From NCBI RefSeq assembly GCF_016745425.1, contig NZ_JAERVK010000006.1, positions 124,001 to 188,000 of the forward strand: a DNA stretch of 64,000 nucleotides, read 5' to 3'. The notes beneath the pieces were generated by a model. That model had not been told where the DNA came from. It saw only the letters and a list, made by a program, of their open reading frames with translations, and searched no databases. Both the position numbers and the translations under genes were made by a program. The DNA is from Candidatus Methylomicrobium oryzae (GTDB lineage Bacteria > Pseudomonadota > Gammaproteobacteria > Methylococcales > Methylomonadaceae). Position 1 is the stretch's first letter; every line of letters starts with the position of its first letter. Below are positions 19,452 through 28,699 of the stretch, one piece after another.

Positions 19452-19982
19452 TTAAGCGTTATTTTTGGCATGTTGATCATCGGTTTCGCCGGCGGCACTG
19501 TTGCGGTACTGCCAGAATAATTGCTGTTCCTCCGCAATCACCGTTTCGACACGCTCGACCAACAGCCGGTAGGCGGCCTCCTCATCGCTCACCGGGGCAT
19601 AATCACCGGCATTGTTGATGTACAGACGGTATTCCCGTTTCATCCCTTCTGCCGCTTTCCGGTAAGCCTGCCAGGTTTCGTTCGGACGCAGCAGTGTATC
19701 CACCGCGCGGAATACCGTTACGGCAGCGCCTAATAAGGCAGTGGCTCCGGCTGTCCAGGGTTGATCGGCAAACACCTGGATGACCGAAATCAGCGCGCCC
19801 GTCACGATCACGGCTATTGCGAAAAACAAATGCTTGTATTTATACTGTCCAGCCTTGCTTTCGTACCAACTCCGCTGATCTTCGAGAATGTTTTCGAAAT
19901 AGTATGCCGCCCTTTCCTTACGGCTCTCGATCACCGACTTCCAGGGTGACGCAAGGCGTGCTTCATTCGTTTGTTCAGTCAT
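19452..19982 (-). CDS. SLATT/DUF4231-like two-transmembrane protein
   Basis: A 176-residue protein with a charged N-terminal helix, two transmembrane helices (about 51-71 and 77-93) and a C-terminal cytosolic helical bundle. The pattern WYESKA before TM1 and ETWQAYRKAAEGMKREYRLY...AGDY...LLVERVETVIAEEQ after TM2 fits the DUF4231/SLATT superfamily. SLATT proteins were predicted as pore-forming effectors linked to SMODS and SLOG nucleotide-signalling genes. No nucleotidyltransferase or SLOG gene is nearby, so an immune role here is speculative. The gene converges on the NTPase-TPR gene and diverges from the PLP enzyme with 57 bases between starts. Many DUF4231 genes stand alone. Confidence 0.72.
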   Translation of the reverse strand: MTEQTNEARLASPWKSVIESRKERAAYYFENILEDQRSWYESKAGQYKYKHLFFAIAVIVTGALISVIQVFADQPWTAGATALLGAAVTVFRAVDTLLRPNETWQAYRKAAEGMKREYRLYINNAGDYAPVSDEEAAYRLLVERVETVIAEEQQLFWQYRNSAAGETDDQHAKNNA

Positions 19983-20039
19983 GGCTTTTTCTCTGCTAAA
20001 TAGTCCGGCGTATTGTCATTGTTTTACGATAAAATCCAG

Positions 20040-20954
20040 ATGCATCCCGCCCTGTCAGCCCTGAAAGCCGGTTTTCATCCCTCACCGCTGGTCCGTATCG
20101 TCGATCCCGATCTGCCCCGGGAGATCGAATTGTGGCTCAAGCGGGACGATAGGCTGCATCCTATCATATCCGGCAACAAATGGCGGAAGTTAAGCCATAT
20201 CGTCGAAGACGCACTCTTATCCGGAGCCCGCACCCTGATCAGCATGGGCGGTATCTACTCGAATCATCTGCATGCGCTGGCTTATGCCGGCAAACGACTG
20301 GGTTTGCAGACGATCGGCTATATCCGCGGCGAGCGGACGGAGCCGCTGACGCCCACCCTTGAGGACTGCCGCAATTGGGGAATGGAACTGCGTTTCGTTT
20401 CGCGGTCGGAATACCGGCAGCTCAGGCAATACCGTAAACCTGACAACCTCCCCGGCAGCCGGCCCGGCCAATACTGGCTGCCGGAAGGCGGCGCTCAGCC
20501 CCTTGCGCTGAAGGGCGTCGCCGAACTGGTCGAAGAAATCGAGATGCCTTTCGACGTACTTTGTTTGCCCTGCGGCACCGGCACGACGCTGGCCGGCTGC
20601 ATCGCCGCCCTCGGCGGCACAAAAACCGTGCTCGGCTTTGCGGTGCTCAAGCATGGGGAGTTTTTGACCGCCGATGTGGAAGGCCTGTTGCCGAAAACTC
20701 ACCCTCGCTGGCGGATCGTTCACGATTACCATTTCGGCGGCTTTGCGAAAACGAAGCCCGAATTGCTCGAATTCATCCGCCGCTTTGAACTGACGCAGCA
20801 AATTCCGCTCGAACCGGTCTATACCGGAAAAATGATGTACGGACTCTACGACATGATCGCCAAGGGCTGTTTCGCACCCGGCCAACGCATCGTCGCCGTC
20901 CACACCGGAGGCCTGCAGGGCAGGCGCGGATTTGACGCCGTCAACGCCGGATAA
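20040..20954 (+). CDS. ACC deaminase/D-cysteine desulfhydrase-family PLP enzyme
   Basis: A 304-residue fold-type II PLP enzyme. SGNKWRK places the PLP Lys at residue 47, and LPCGTGTTLAG is the phosphate-binding loop. The protein is related to 1-aminocyclopropane-1-carboxylate deaminase and D-cysteine desulfhydrase (DcyD); the substrate cannot be decided from sequence. I chose the ATG at 20040 because MHPALSALK is a natural N-terminus; a TTG 27 bases upstream is also in frame. It stands alone on the plus strand, divergent from the SLATT-like gene. Confidence 0.9.
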   Translation: MHPALSALKAGFHPSPLVRIVDPDLPREIELWLKRDDRLHPIISGNKWRKLSHIVEDALLSGARTLISMGGIYSNHLHALAYAGKRLGLQTIGYIRGERTEPLTPTLEDCRNWGMELRFVSRSEYRQLRQYRKPDNLPGSRPGQYWLPEGGAQPLALKGVAELVEEIEMPFDVLCLPCGTGTTLAGCIAALGGTKTVLGFAVLKHGEFLTADVEGLLPKTHPRWRIVHDYHFGGFAKTKPELLEFIRRFELTQQIPLEPVYTGKMMYGLYDMIAKGCFAPGQRIVAVHTGGLQGRRGFDAVNAG

Positions 20955-21081
20955 GACGGAAAGTAGCGCCGTTACTCCATGGCATTAACCTTCATTAGGC
21001 CGGCAGCGCGCTTTCCTCGGCCCCGATGGCATGGGTACATTTCTTCCCTTAATTCACCCACGTTAAATTCGAGAGAATGCG

Positions 21082-21738
21082 ATGAATAGACAGCCGGAAC
21101 CCGAACTGATGGAAGATCCCGAACAGGTCAAGGCCTATGCCAAAGCCGATTTTGCGGTCCCGCACCAGCAATTCGTCGACCGCCTGCAGGTCTTCGTCGG
21201 CGATCCGGAATTCAGCGGCATCGCGCTCGACCTGGGCTGCGGGCCATGCGACATCGGCCTGCGTTTCGCCAGGAGCTTTCCGCGATGCCGCATCGACGCG
21301 GTCGACGGTTCGCGCGCGATGCTCGATTATGCGGCCATCCGGACGTCGTCCATCAGGGACCGCATCCGGCTGATCCATGGCCGTCTGCCTTTTGTCACAT
21401 TTCCCGAACAATTTTATGCGATCATATTCAGCAACAGCCTGCTGCACCATTTGCCCGACCCGCAGATATTGTGGCAAACGATAAAAAAAGCCGCCCGGCC
21501 AGGCACCCGCATCGCGGTGATGGATTTGCTCCGTCCCGCCTCGCTTGAGGCGGCAATGGCGCTGGTCGAAACCCATGCCGCCGGGGAACCGGAGATTTTA
21601 CGGCGCGATTTTTACCGTTCTCTGTTGGCCGCTTTTACCCTTGAAGAAATCCGGGATCAACTCAAAAAAGCCGAACTCCCGCTAAACGTCGAACAAATCA
21701 GCGACCGCCACGTTTTCATCGCAGGCGTAATGCCTTAA
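21082..21738 (+). CDS. Class I SAM-dependent methyltransferase
   Basis: A 218-residue Rossmann methyltransferase. Motif I is DLGCGPCDIG (residues 50-59), the beta-2 acid is in AVDGSRAML, and IIFSNSLLHHLPDP is motif IV in the style of UbiE/trans-aconitate-type enzymes acting on small molecules. The substrate is unknown. It lies 22 bases upstream of ppk1 and is probably cotranscribed with it, as the first gene of a run that continues through def and the LOG gene. Confidence 0.88.
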   Translation: MNRQPEPELMEDPEQVKAYAKADFAVPHQQFVDRLQVFVGDPEFSGIALDLGCGPCDIGLRFARSFPRCRIDAVDGSRAMLDYAAIRTSSIRDRIRLIHGRLPFVTFPEQFYAIIFSNSLLHHLPDPQILWQTIKKAARPGTRIAVMDLLRPASLEAAMALVETHAAGEPEILRRDFYRSLLAAFTLEEIRDQLKKAELPLNVEQISDRHVFIAGVMP

Positions 21739-21760
21739 TCGCCAACCGCTCAAAATAGTT

Positions 21761-23854
21761 ATGGACGCCATCACCGAAGTCATCTCCGCCGCCGACCTGC
21801 AAAAGCCGGAATTTTACATCAACCGAGACGCCAGCCTTCTCGAATTCAACAAACGGGTGCTGGCGCAAGCCCGCAACGAAGACGTCCCGCTGCTGGAAAG
21901 ACTCAACTACCTGTGCATTTCCTGCTCGAACCTGGACGAATTTTACGAAGTCCGGGTCGCCTCCGTAATCCAGATGGCGGCGATCGACCCCAAGGTCACC
22001 GGCTCCGATGGCCTGACCCCGAGCGAGCAGCTGGAACTGATTTCGGTCAAAGCGCACGAACTGGTTACCGAGCAATACCAAGTGCTGAACGAGATCCTGA
22101 TTCCGAAACTGCAGGCACAGAACATCAACTTTATCCGCCGCAAGGACTGGAGCGAAACCCAGCTGAAATGGCTGCAGAATTACTTCAACGAGGAAGTGCT
22201 GCCGATCCTGACGCCGGTCGGGCTGGATTCGGCGCATCCTTTTCCGCGCATTCTGAACAAGAGTTTGAACTTCATCATCTCGCTGACCGGCAAGGATGCG
22301 TTCGGGCGCAACAGCGGCCGCGCGATGTTGCAGGCCCCCCGCGCGCTGCCGCGCATCGTGCAGTTGCCCGCCGAGGACACGCAAAGCGGCCCGTACGATT
22401 TCGTGTTCCTGTCGTCGATCATCCACGCCTTCGCCGACCAGTTGTTCAACGGCATGAACATCAAGGGCTGCTACCAATTCCGGGTGACCCGCAACAGCGA
22501 TTTCTTTGTCGACGACGATGCGATCGACGACTTGTTGCTTGCGGTCGAAGGCGAACTGGCGATGCGTAATTACGGCGACGAGGTCCGCCTCGAAATCGAC
22601 GCGAACTGCCCGGACGAAACGGTCGCCTTTCTGCTGGCCCGCTTCGAAATGACCCGCCAGCACCTGTTTCTGGTCGACGGCCCGGTCAATCTGAACCGGC
22701 TTCAGGAAATCATCCGCCTGGTAGACCGCCCCGACCTGAAGTTTGTACCTTTCAAGCAAAGCATTCCGGCGCAATTCGCGCGCAACAAGGACATGTTCGC
22801 TGCCATCCGCCGGCAGGACATTCTGCTGCATCATCCGTTCGACTCGTTCGCGCCGGTCGTCGAATTCCTGCGCCAGGCTGCGGCGTCGCCGGAAGTGCTG
22901 GCGATCAAGCAGACCCTGTACCGGACCGGCGCCGACTCACCGATCGTGAACGCCTTGATCAAGGCTGCCCGGGCCGGCAAGGAAGTAACCGTGGTGATCG
23001 AGCTGCGCGCCCGTTTCGACGAGAAGGCCAACATCGATTTGGCCGCGAAGCTCCAGGAAGCCGCGGTGCATGTCGTGTACGGGGTGGTCGGCTACAAGAC
23101 GCACGCGAAGATGTGCCTGGTGCTCCGCCGCGAAGGCAAGGAACTGGTCAATTACGTGCATCTCGGCACCGGCAACTATCATCCGAAGACGACCCAGCTC
23201 TACACCGATTACGGGCTGTTTACCTGCGACAAGGAACTGGGTGAAGACGTCCGCAAGGTTTTCGCCCAATTGACCAGCCTCGGCAAGGTCACCAAGCTGA
23301 ACAAACTGCTGCAGTCGCCGTTCACGCTGCACAGCGGACTGCTGGACAAAATCGAGCGCGAGATCGCTTTTGCCCACAAAGGCAAAGCAGCGAAAATCGT
23401 AATCAAGGTCAATGCGGTCGTGGAAGAGATATTGATCCAGTCCTTGTACCGCGCCTCGCAGGCCGGCGTCGAAGTCAAACTGATCGTACGCGGCATCTGC
23501 TCCCTGCGACCCGGTATTCCCGGTGCTTCCGAAAATATCGAGGTGCGTTCGATCATCGGCCGCTTCCTCGAACACGAGCGGATCTACGCCTTTTTGAACG
23601 ACGGCAGCCAGGAAGTCTATGCCTCGAGCGCCGACATAATGAATCGGAACATGTTCCGCCGCGTCGAAGTCTTTTTTCCGATCAGCAGCAAGAAACTGCA
23701 AAACCGGATCCTGCGCGACCTGGAACTGTACCTGACGGATAATACCGAGGCCTGGCTGATGCAGCCGGACGGCCATTACCGGCGCGCGAATCGAATAGAG
23801 GATCAGTATCCCGTCCAGGCACAGATCCAATTGTTGAATGAACTACAGGGTTAA
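21761..23854 (+). CDS. ppk1: Polyphosphate kinase 1
   Basis: A 697-residue enzyme that reversibly transfers the ATP gamma-phosphate to inorganic polyphosphate. The N-terminal domain begins YINRDASLLEFNKRVL, the head domain is complete, and the two PLD-like catalytic domains follow. The phosphorylated His is about 448 in YKTHAKM, and HLGTGNYHPKT is the next conserved block. Length matches E. coli Ppk (688). It follows a methyltransferase gene after 22 bases and precedes def. No Pho box is visible in the short gap, and no ppx exopolyphosphatase is adjacent. Confidence 0.97.
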   Translation: MDAITEVISAADLQKPEFYINRDASLLEFNKRVLAQARNEDVPLLERLNYLCISCSNLDEFYEVRVASVIQMAAIDPKVTGSDGLTPSEQLELISVKAHELVTEQYQVLNEILIPKLQAQNINFIRRKDWSETQLKWLQNYFNEEVLPILTPVGLDSAHPFPRILNKSLNFIISLTGKDAFGRNSGRAMLQAPRALPRIVQLPAEDTQSGPYDFVFLSSIIHAFADQLFNGMNIKGCYQFRVTRNSDFFVDDDAIDDLLLAVEGELAMRNYGDEVRLEIDANCPDETVAFLLARFEMTRQHLFLVDGPVNLNRLQEIIRLVDRPDLKFVPFKQSIPAQFARNKDMFAAIRRQDILLHHPFDSFAPVVEFLRQAAASPEVLAIKQTLYRTGADSPIVNALIKAARAGKEVTVVIELRARFDEKANIDLAAKLQEAAVHVVYGVVGYKTHAKMCLVLRREGKELVNYVHLGTGNYHPKTTQLYTDYGLFTCDKELGEDVRKVFAQLTSLGKVTKLNKLLQSPFTLHSGLLDKIEREIAFAHKGKAAKIVIKVNAVVEEILIQSLYRASQAGVEVKLIVRGICSLRPGIPGASENIEVRSIIGRFLEHERIYAFLNDGSQEVYASSADIMNRNMFRRVEVFFPISSKKLQNRILRDLELYLTDNTEAWLMQPDGHYRRANRIEDQYPVQAQIQLLNELQG

Positions 23855-23938
23855 CCTAATCCATAGGGAAAATAATCCTTTTCGCCCCGACCGGGATGAT
23901 AAGCTCGAATTCATCCGCGTAACGCTGAGAGGCATTTT

Positions 23939-24463
23939 ATGAACCAGATAAGAGAAATTGCCCAACTGGGTGCCGAAGTGTTGCGTTGCCAAGCCCAACT
24001 CGTCGCTGAAGCGCACAGCGCCGAAAGCCGTGCCGTGATCGCGGCGATGAAAGCGACCCTGGCCAACACCCAAGGCGTCGGCCTTGCCGCGCCGCAGATC
24101 GGCGAATCCCTGCGCATCGTGATCGTCGCCTCCCGCCCCACCCCGCGCTATCCGGACGCGCCGCTGATGGAGCCGACCGTGATGATCAATCCCTCCTTCG
24201 AAACCCTTTCGGAAACCACCGAAAAAGGTTGGGAGGGCTGCCTGAGCATTCCCGGCATCCGCGCCTTGGTTCCGCGCTTCAAAGACATCCGGGTCGATTA
24301 TACCGACGAGCAAGGGCATCCGGTCCGAATCCGCCTGCAGGACTTCATCGCCCGCGTTTTTCAGCACGAATTCGACCATCTGAACGGCCTGGTCTTTCTG
24401 GACCGCGTCGAAAACAACCGGGACATTTTTTCCGAAAGCGAGTATCTTAAATTATTCAGCTGA
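23939..24463 (+). CDS. def: Peptide deformylase
   Basis: A 174-residue metallohydrolase that removes the N-formyl group from nascent proteins. All three signatures are present: GVGLAAPQIG (47-55), EGCLSIP with metal ligand Cys101, and QHEFDHLNG with His143, catalytic Glu144 and His147. GAGAGGCATTTT before the ATG gives a good ribosome site. It lies 84 bases after ppk1 on the same strand. It is not next to fmt, its common partner, so it may be a second deformylase copy. Confidence 0.96.
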   Translation: MNQIREIAQLGAEVLRCQAQLVAEAHSAESRAVIAAMKATLANTQGVGLAAPQIGESLRIVIVASRPTPRYPDAPLMEPTVMINPSFETLSETTEKGWEGCLSIPGIRALVPRFKDIRVDYTDEQGHPVRIRLQDFIARVFQHEFDHLNGLVFLDRVENNRDIFSESEYLKLFS

Positions 24464-24534
24464 GCACGGATGCGCTTTCTCGGGCACATACCGGCCCTCT
24501 TCGAGAAATCCATTTGATGCTTGTTACGGAAACC

Positions 24535-25482
24535 ATGAAGCAAAACAAAGATATCCTCTCCTGCGCCCATCCCCTGAAAGAAGAACGATCCGAGCCCTTA
24601 CCTTTCCAAATCCCCAAACCCGCCGAAGAAGACCCTGAAGCGCCGTTAAGGCTGAAAAAAATCCTGTCCAGCGCCAGTTATCGCCAGGCCGACCAGGACG
24701 TCGACTTTCTCAATCAGGACGAACTGCGTTCGTTTCGTTTGCAGGTCGATTTTTTAAAAGCGGAGCAGACGCTCAAGGAAAACCGTGTCGACAATACGAT
24801 CGTAGTATTCGGCGGCACGCGTATCAAGGAACCCGGCGAATCCAAACGCAAGGTGGACGGTCTGAAGGCCGCGCTCGAAAGCAAACCGAACGATCCTGTG
24901 CTGCTCAGAAAACTCGAGGTCGCCGAACGGGTGTATGCGAAAAGCCACTATTACAATATCGCCCGGGAATTCGGCCGCCTGGTCGGCGAATCCCGGCGCC
25001 AGGCGCCCGAACATCCCTGCGTAATCATGACCGGCGGCGGCCCCGGCCTGATGGAAGCGGCCAACCGCGGGGCTTACGACAGCGGCGCGCTGACGGTCGG
25101 CCTGAACATCAACCTGCCCTACGAACAGTTTCCGAATCCGTACATCACGCCTGAGTTGTGCTTCCGCTTTCATTATTTTGCGATGCGCAAGCTGCATTTC
25201 CTGCTTCGCGCCAAGGCACTGGTGGTATTTCCCGGCGGTTACGGCACGTTCGACGAACTGTTCGAAACCCTGACCCTGATGCAGACCCGCAAAATCAAGC
25301 AAACACCGGTCGTCCTGGTCGGCGAAAGCTTTTGGAAAAAGGCGTTCAATGTCGATTTCCTGATCTGCGAAGGCGTCATCGACCCGGAAGACCGCGAGTT
25401 GTTCTGGTATGCGGAAACCGCCGAGGAAATCTGGCAAAGCATCCTGGACTGGTACAATATCAACGGCGAGCCGCTCATCTAA
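24535..25482 (+). CDS. LOG-family (TIGR00730-like) Rossmann-fold protein
   Basis: A protein of about 315 residues. GGGPGLMEAANRGA and PGGYGTFDELFE are the two diagnostic motifs of the LOG/lysine-decarboxylase-like family. Many members hydrolyse nucleoside 5'-monophosphates to ribose 5-phosphate and base. This is the long form, with about 110 extra N-terminal residues. The start is uncertain between ATG 24517 and ATG 24535; I prefer the latter because ACGGA lies close upstream. Twelve bases separate it from the DUF4010 gene, so the two are probably coupled. Confidence 0.88.
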   Translation: MKQNKDILSCAHPLKEERSEPLPFQIPKPAEEDPEAPLRLKKILSSASYRQADQDVDFLNQDELRSFRLQVDFLKAEQTLKENRVDNTIVVFGGTRIKEPGESKRKVDGLKAALESKPNDPVLLRKLEVAERVYAKSHYYNIAREFGRLVGESRRQAPEHPCVIMTGGGPGLMEAANRGAYDSGALTVGLNINLPYEQFPNPYITPELCFRFHYFAMRKLHFLLRAKALVVFPGGYGTFDELFETLTLMQTRKIKQTPVVLVGESFWKKAFNVDFLICEGVIDPEDRELFWYAETAEEIWQSILDWYNINGEPLI

Positions 25483-25494
25483 GACAGCAAGCTT

Positions 25495-26766
25495 ATGGAA
25501 TTCGCCGATCTGATCGCTACCATTCCCCCCATCCTGATCCAGTTCGGGATGACGGTCGCTTTTGCCTTTGTAGTCGGGCTCGAATTCCGCCGTTATCATC
25601 GAATCAATCAATATCAGCTTCATTTCGGCAGTACCCGAACCTTTGTATTGATTGCGATCCTGGGCTTCATGCTGTTTTCGCTCGATTCGGACAAACTCCT
25701 GTTTGCCTCCGGGTTTTTACTGTTCGGGACTGTTCTGCTGATATACTATTGGCACCTTGCCTCAAAAGGCATCCTTTCGATCTTCAGTCCCTTACTGGGA
25801 CTCTTGATCTATCTGATCGGCCCGATCGCGATCACTTTTCCGAACTGGTTTCTGGTGCTGTTTGCGGTGGTGCTGATCCTGATGCTCGGGGCAAAACCGG
25901 TCATTCACCGTTTTTCGGATCAGCTCGCGAACGACGAAGTCGTCACACTCGCCAAATTCCTGATCATTTCCGGCGTGATTCTACCCCTGTTGCCGGACCA
26001 GCCAATTGCACCTGCACTGCCGGTCACTTATTACAAAGTCTGGCTGGCGGTGATCATCGTTTCCGGCTTTTCGTATCTCAGCTATCTGATCCACAGTTAT
26101 TTTTACAAAAGCCGCGGTTTGATGGTTACCGCCGTGATGGCCGGGCTGTATTCAAGCACGGTTGCCACCATCATGATCGGCCGGCGCGCCCGCGGTTCGG
26201 GGGCGGCGGAAAGTTATGTCTCGGCCGCGTTGATCACCGCGACCACAATGATGTACCTGCGCCTTCTGGCGATCATTTTTCTGTTCGACCCGCAGGCGGG
26301 CCTCCGGCTGTTGCTGCCTTTCGTCCCGATCATCGTACTGTCGGTGATTGCCGTGGCGGCTTTGGTCCATTATAAAAACGGATACCCCTCCGAAGCGGAT
26401 ACGGTCGATGTCGGCCATCCGCTGGAGCTTTCCACCGCCGTTCTGTTTGCGGCACTGTTTATGGTATTTACCTTCGTCACCCAATACGTGATCAGCCATT
26501 TCGGACGCTCCGGGCTGAATTTCCTGGCAATTGCGGTGGGATTGACGGATATCTATCCGTTCATCCTGTCGTTGTTGAGCGGGAAATTTGAGGTTTCCGA
26601 ATCGGCGATCGTGGCTGCGGTCGTATTGGCCAGCGGCAGCAACAATCTCCTGAAAGCCGCCTATGCGATCTTCTTCGCCCGCAATGCGTCGGTACGATTC
26701 GGAGCCGTCTGGCTCATTATCCTGTTTTTGGCATCCATCGCCTATGCGTACGCGTTGATTACCTGA
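25495..26766 (+). CDS. MgtC/DUF4010-family integral membrane protein
   Basis: A 423-residue inner-membrane protein with about 11-12 hydrophobic helices throughout. The N-terminal MTVAFAFVVGLEFRR block resembles MgtC/SapB. The C-terminal half (LMVTAVMAGLYSSTVATIMIGRRA... and ASGSNNLLKAAYA) matches DUF4010. The transport or signalling function of the family is not established. It is the last gene of the ppk1-def-LOG run, 12 bases after the LOG stop. Confidence 0.85.
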   Translation: MEFADLIATIPPILIQFGMTVAFAFVVGLEFRRYHRINQYQLHFGSTRTFVLIAILGFMLFSLDSDKLLFASGFLLFGTVLLIYYWHLASKGILSIFSPLLGLLIYLIGPIAITFPNWFLVLFAVVLILMLGAKPVIHRFSDQLANDEVVTLAKFLIISGVILPLLPDQPIAPALPVTYYKVWLAVIIVSGFSYLSYLIHSYFYKSRGLMVTAVMAGLYSSTVATIMIGRRARGSGAAESYVSAALITATTMMYLRLLAIIFLFDPQAGLRLLLPFVPIIVLSVIAVAALVHYKNGYPSEADTVDVGHPLELSTAVLFAALFMVFTFVTQYVISHFGRSGLNFLAIAVGLTDIYPFILSLLSGKFEVSESAIVAAVVLASGSNNLLKAAYAIFFARNASVRFGAVWLIILFLASIAYAYALIT

Positions 26767-26979
26767 GCCGATTTCCCGCCGATACGGGGCCGCTAAGGTT
26801 CATTTAAACCTCTTGCGGTGGATTTAACCACTTCGATTTCCCAGTTTCTGCTCCCTCCATCGAAACTCCACGATTTTTTAATTGTGTTTTCAATAGTTTA
26901 TTAAACCTCAAAAAAGCAAAGGGATCTGGCATAACTTTTGATTAAATCAATAAACGCTAATTTTCCGGATTCCCGCTCG

Positions 26980-28656
26980 ATGAAAACTGCCAAGGTAAAG
27001 GTCCCTTCTTTTGCCGCTTTTCAGGATCGTTGCCCGCTCGATAACACCTCACAGTTTCCCGGCGCGACCGCCGGGGCCTTTCTGAAACTCGCCACACTAT
27101 GGCAGGCGGATATTTTCATCGCCTGGCTATTTTTGACCGCAGTCAATCTGTGTTTCCATCGCCTGATTCCTCTCGACGAAACCCGCTACGCATCGGTCGC
27201 TTGGGAAATGCGGATCCGGCACGATTTTCTCGTGCCCCATCTGAACGGTGTTCCTTATCATCACAAGCCGCCGCTGCTCTTCTGGATAGATAATCTAGGC
27301 TGGACGCTGTTCGGCGTGAACGAAATCTGGCTGCTTCTGGTTTCGCCGCTGTGCGCGCTGGCCAGCCTGTATGCGATCAGATATCTGAGCGGCCAGTTGT
27401 GGCCGGGAAATTACGACGCGATGCGCAAGGCGCCCTGGCTGTTGCTCGGCAGTCTGATCTGGGGCACGTATTTGAACGGATCGATGTTCGACATGCTGCT
27501 GGGCCTGTGCGTGCTGCTCGCACTGACAGGCCTGGTCAAATCCGCCAAGCGCTTGACCTGGAGGCACTGGGCACCGTATGCGTTGGGCTGCGGACTGGGG
27601 CTGCTCGCGAAAGGCCCGGTAGTCTTGCTGCACATTCTGCCGCCTTTTTTGTTGGGCATGCTTTGGAGCGAAACGGCCCGGAAGAATCCGGCTAAATGGT
27701 ATCTGCAAGGCGGAGCGGCGCTGACCGCCGGCCTTTTGATCGGGCTGGCCTGGGCGGTGCCCGCCGCATTATGTGCCGGCGACGCCTTCGGTGGAACCCT
27801 GCTCTGGCATCAGACCGCCGACCGGGTCGTGAACAGTTTCGCGCATCGGCGTCCGCTATGGTGGTATTTGGAATGGGCGCCGGTCATTCTGTTTCCCTGG
27901 TGTTTCTGGCCCCGGTGCTGGCAGGCCGTCTGCCGCCGGGAACTGTTCCGCGATCCCGCCGTGCGTTTTTGCGCGATCTGGTTTTTTGCAGGAATCATCG
28001 GTTTCTCCGCGATCAGCGGCAAGCAAGTGCATTACCTGTTGCCGTTGATGCCGGCGCTGGCGCTACTGATGAGCCGGGCCTTGACTGCCCGCGCGCCGGC
28101 CGATCTGCGAATCGGGGATTTCTTGCCGTTCATCGTAATATGCCTGACAGGGATCCTGCTGCTGGCGCTGCCGGCAATTCCGGGCCTGAAACTCTACAAC
28201 TGGGTGCTCAACCGGAAATTGTGGTGGCCGCTGTTAATCCTTGCGACCGGCATCGCCGGCATCCTGCTCAAAACCAAAACTCGCCGCCTGACGCCGTATT
28301 CGCTGTCCGTTTCGGTCGTTGTGCTTTTGGCTTCGAGTCTGGCCGGATTTTTCAGCTCGACAGGCAATGCCTTCCATTTGAACGACGCAGCGGCCCAGTT
28401 GCAAAAATACCTGAAGGCAGGGGAAGCGATAGCCTGGGTGGGGGATTATGACGGGCAATTTTTATTCCTGTTGCGTCTAAAAGAGCCAATGCCGGTGCTC
28501 CAATACAGCGAAATTCGGCAATGGCTCACGGACCACCCCAAAGGCCATCTGATCTCGCTCAATGCTGCACCGATGCCCCTCGGCAAAAAGCTCAAGATGA
28601 AGATCGATTATATCCAGCCCTACCGCGAAGAGTGGTTGATCGTTCAATCGCTTTAG
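26980..28656 (+). CDS. GT39/ArnT-like membrane glycosyltransferase
   Basis: A 558-residue polytopic protein. LIPLDETRYASVAWEM, the first-loop DE-containing motif, and PYHHKPPLLFWID are the hallmarks of the GT-C enzymes ArnT and PMT, which transfer sugars from polyprenyl phosphate. About 11-12 helices are followed by a 100-residue periplasmic tail. Candidate acceptors are lipid A or other envelope glycans; no arn genes adjoin. The ATG at 26980 is preferred to a TTG 42 bases upstream. The 170 bases before it are AT-rich and likely hold its promoter. Confidence 0.88.
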   Translation: MKTAKVKVPSFAAFQDRCPLDNTSQFPGATAGAFLKLATLWQADIFIAWLFLTAVNLCFHRLIPLDETRYASVAWEMRIRHDFLVPHLNGVPYHHKPPLLFWIDNLGWTLFGVNEIWLLLVSPLCALASLYAIRYLSGQLWPGNYDAMRKAPWLLLGSLIWGTYLNGSMFDMLLGLCVLLALTGLVKSAKRLTWRHWAPYALGCGLGLLAKGPVVLLHILPPFLLGMLWSETARKNPAKWYLQGGAALTAGLLIGLAWAVPAALCAGDAFGGTLLWHQTADRVVNSFAHRRPLWWYLEWAPVILFPWCFWPRCWQAVCRRELFRDPAVRFCAIWFFAGIIGFSAISGKQVHYLLPLMPALALLMSRALTARAPADLRIGDFLPFIVICLTGILLLALPAIPGLKLYNWVLNRKLWWPLLILATGIAGILLKTKTRRLTPYSLSVSVVVLLASSLAGFFSSTGNAFHLNDAAAQLQKYLKAGEAIAWVGDYDGQFLFLLRLKEPMPVLQYSEIRQWLTDHPKGHLISLNAAPMPLGKKLKMKIDYIQPYREEWLIVQSL

Positions 28657-28669
28657 CGAGCCAGTACAA

Positions 28670-28699
28670 GGAATTCAATCCGCATGCGGATTGAATTCC
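28670..28699. terminator. Thirty-base perfect palindrome between convergent genes
   Basis: GGAATTCAATCCGCA and TGCGGATTGAATTCC form a perfect palindrome with no spacer. It contains the stop codon and last codons of the BLUF-PsiE gene and begins 14 bases after the GT39 stop. It could act as a bidirectional terminator, but there is no clear U-tract. Confidence 0.55.

Noticed and set aside
21739-21760. Pho box before ppk1
   Set aside because: The 22-base gap contains no CTGTCAT-like direct repeats.
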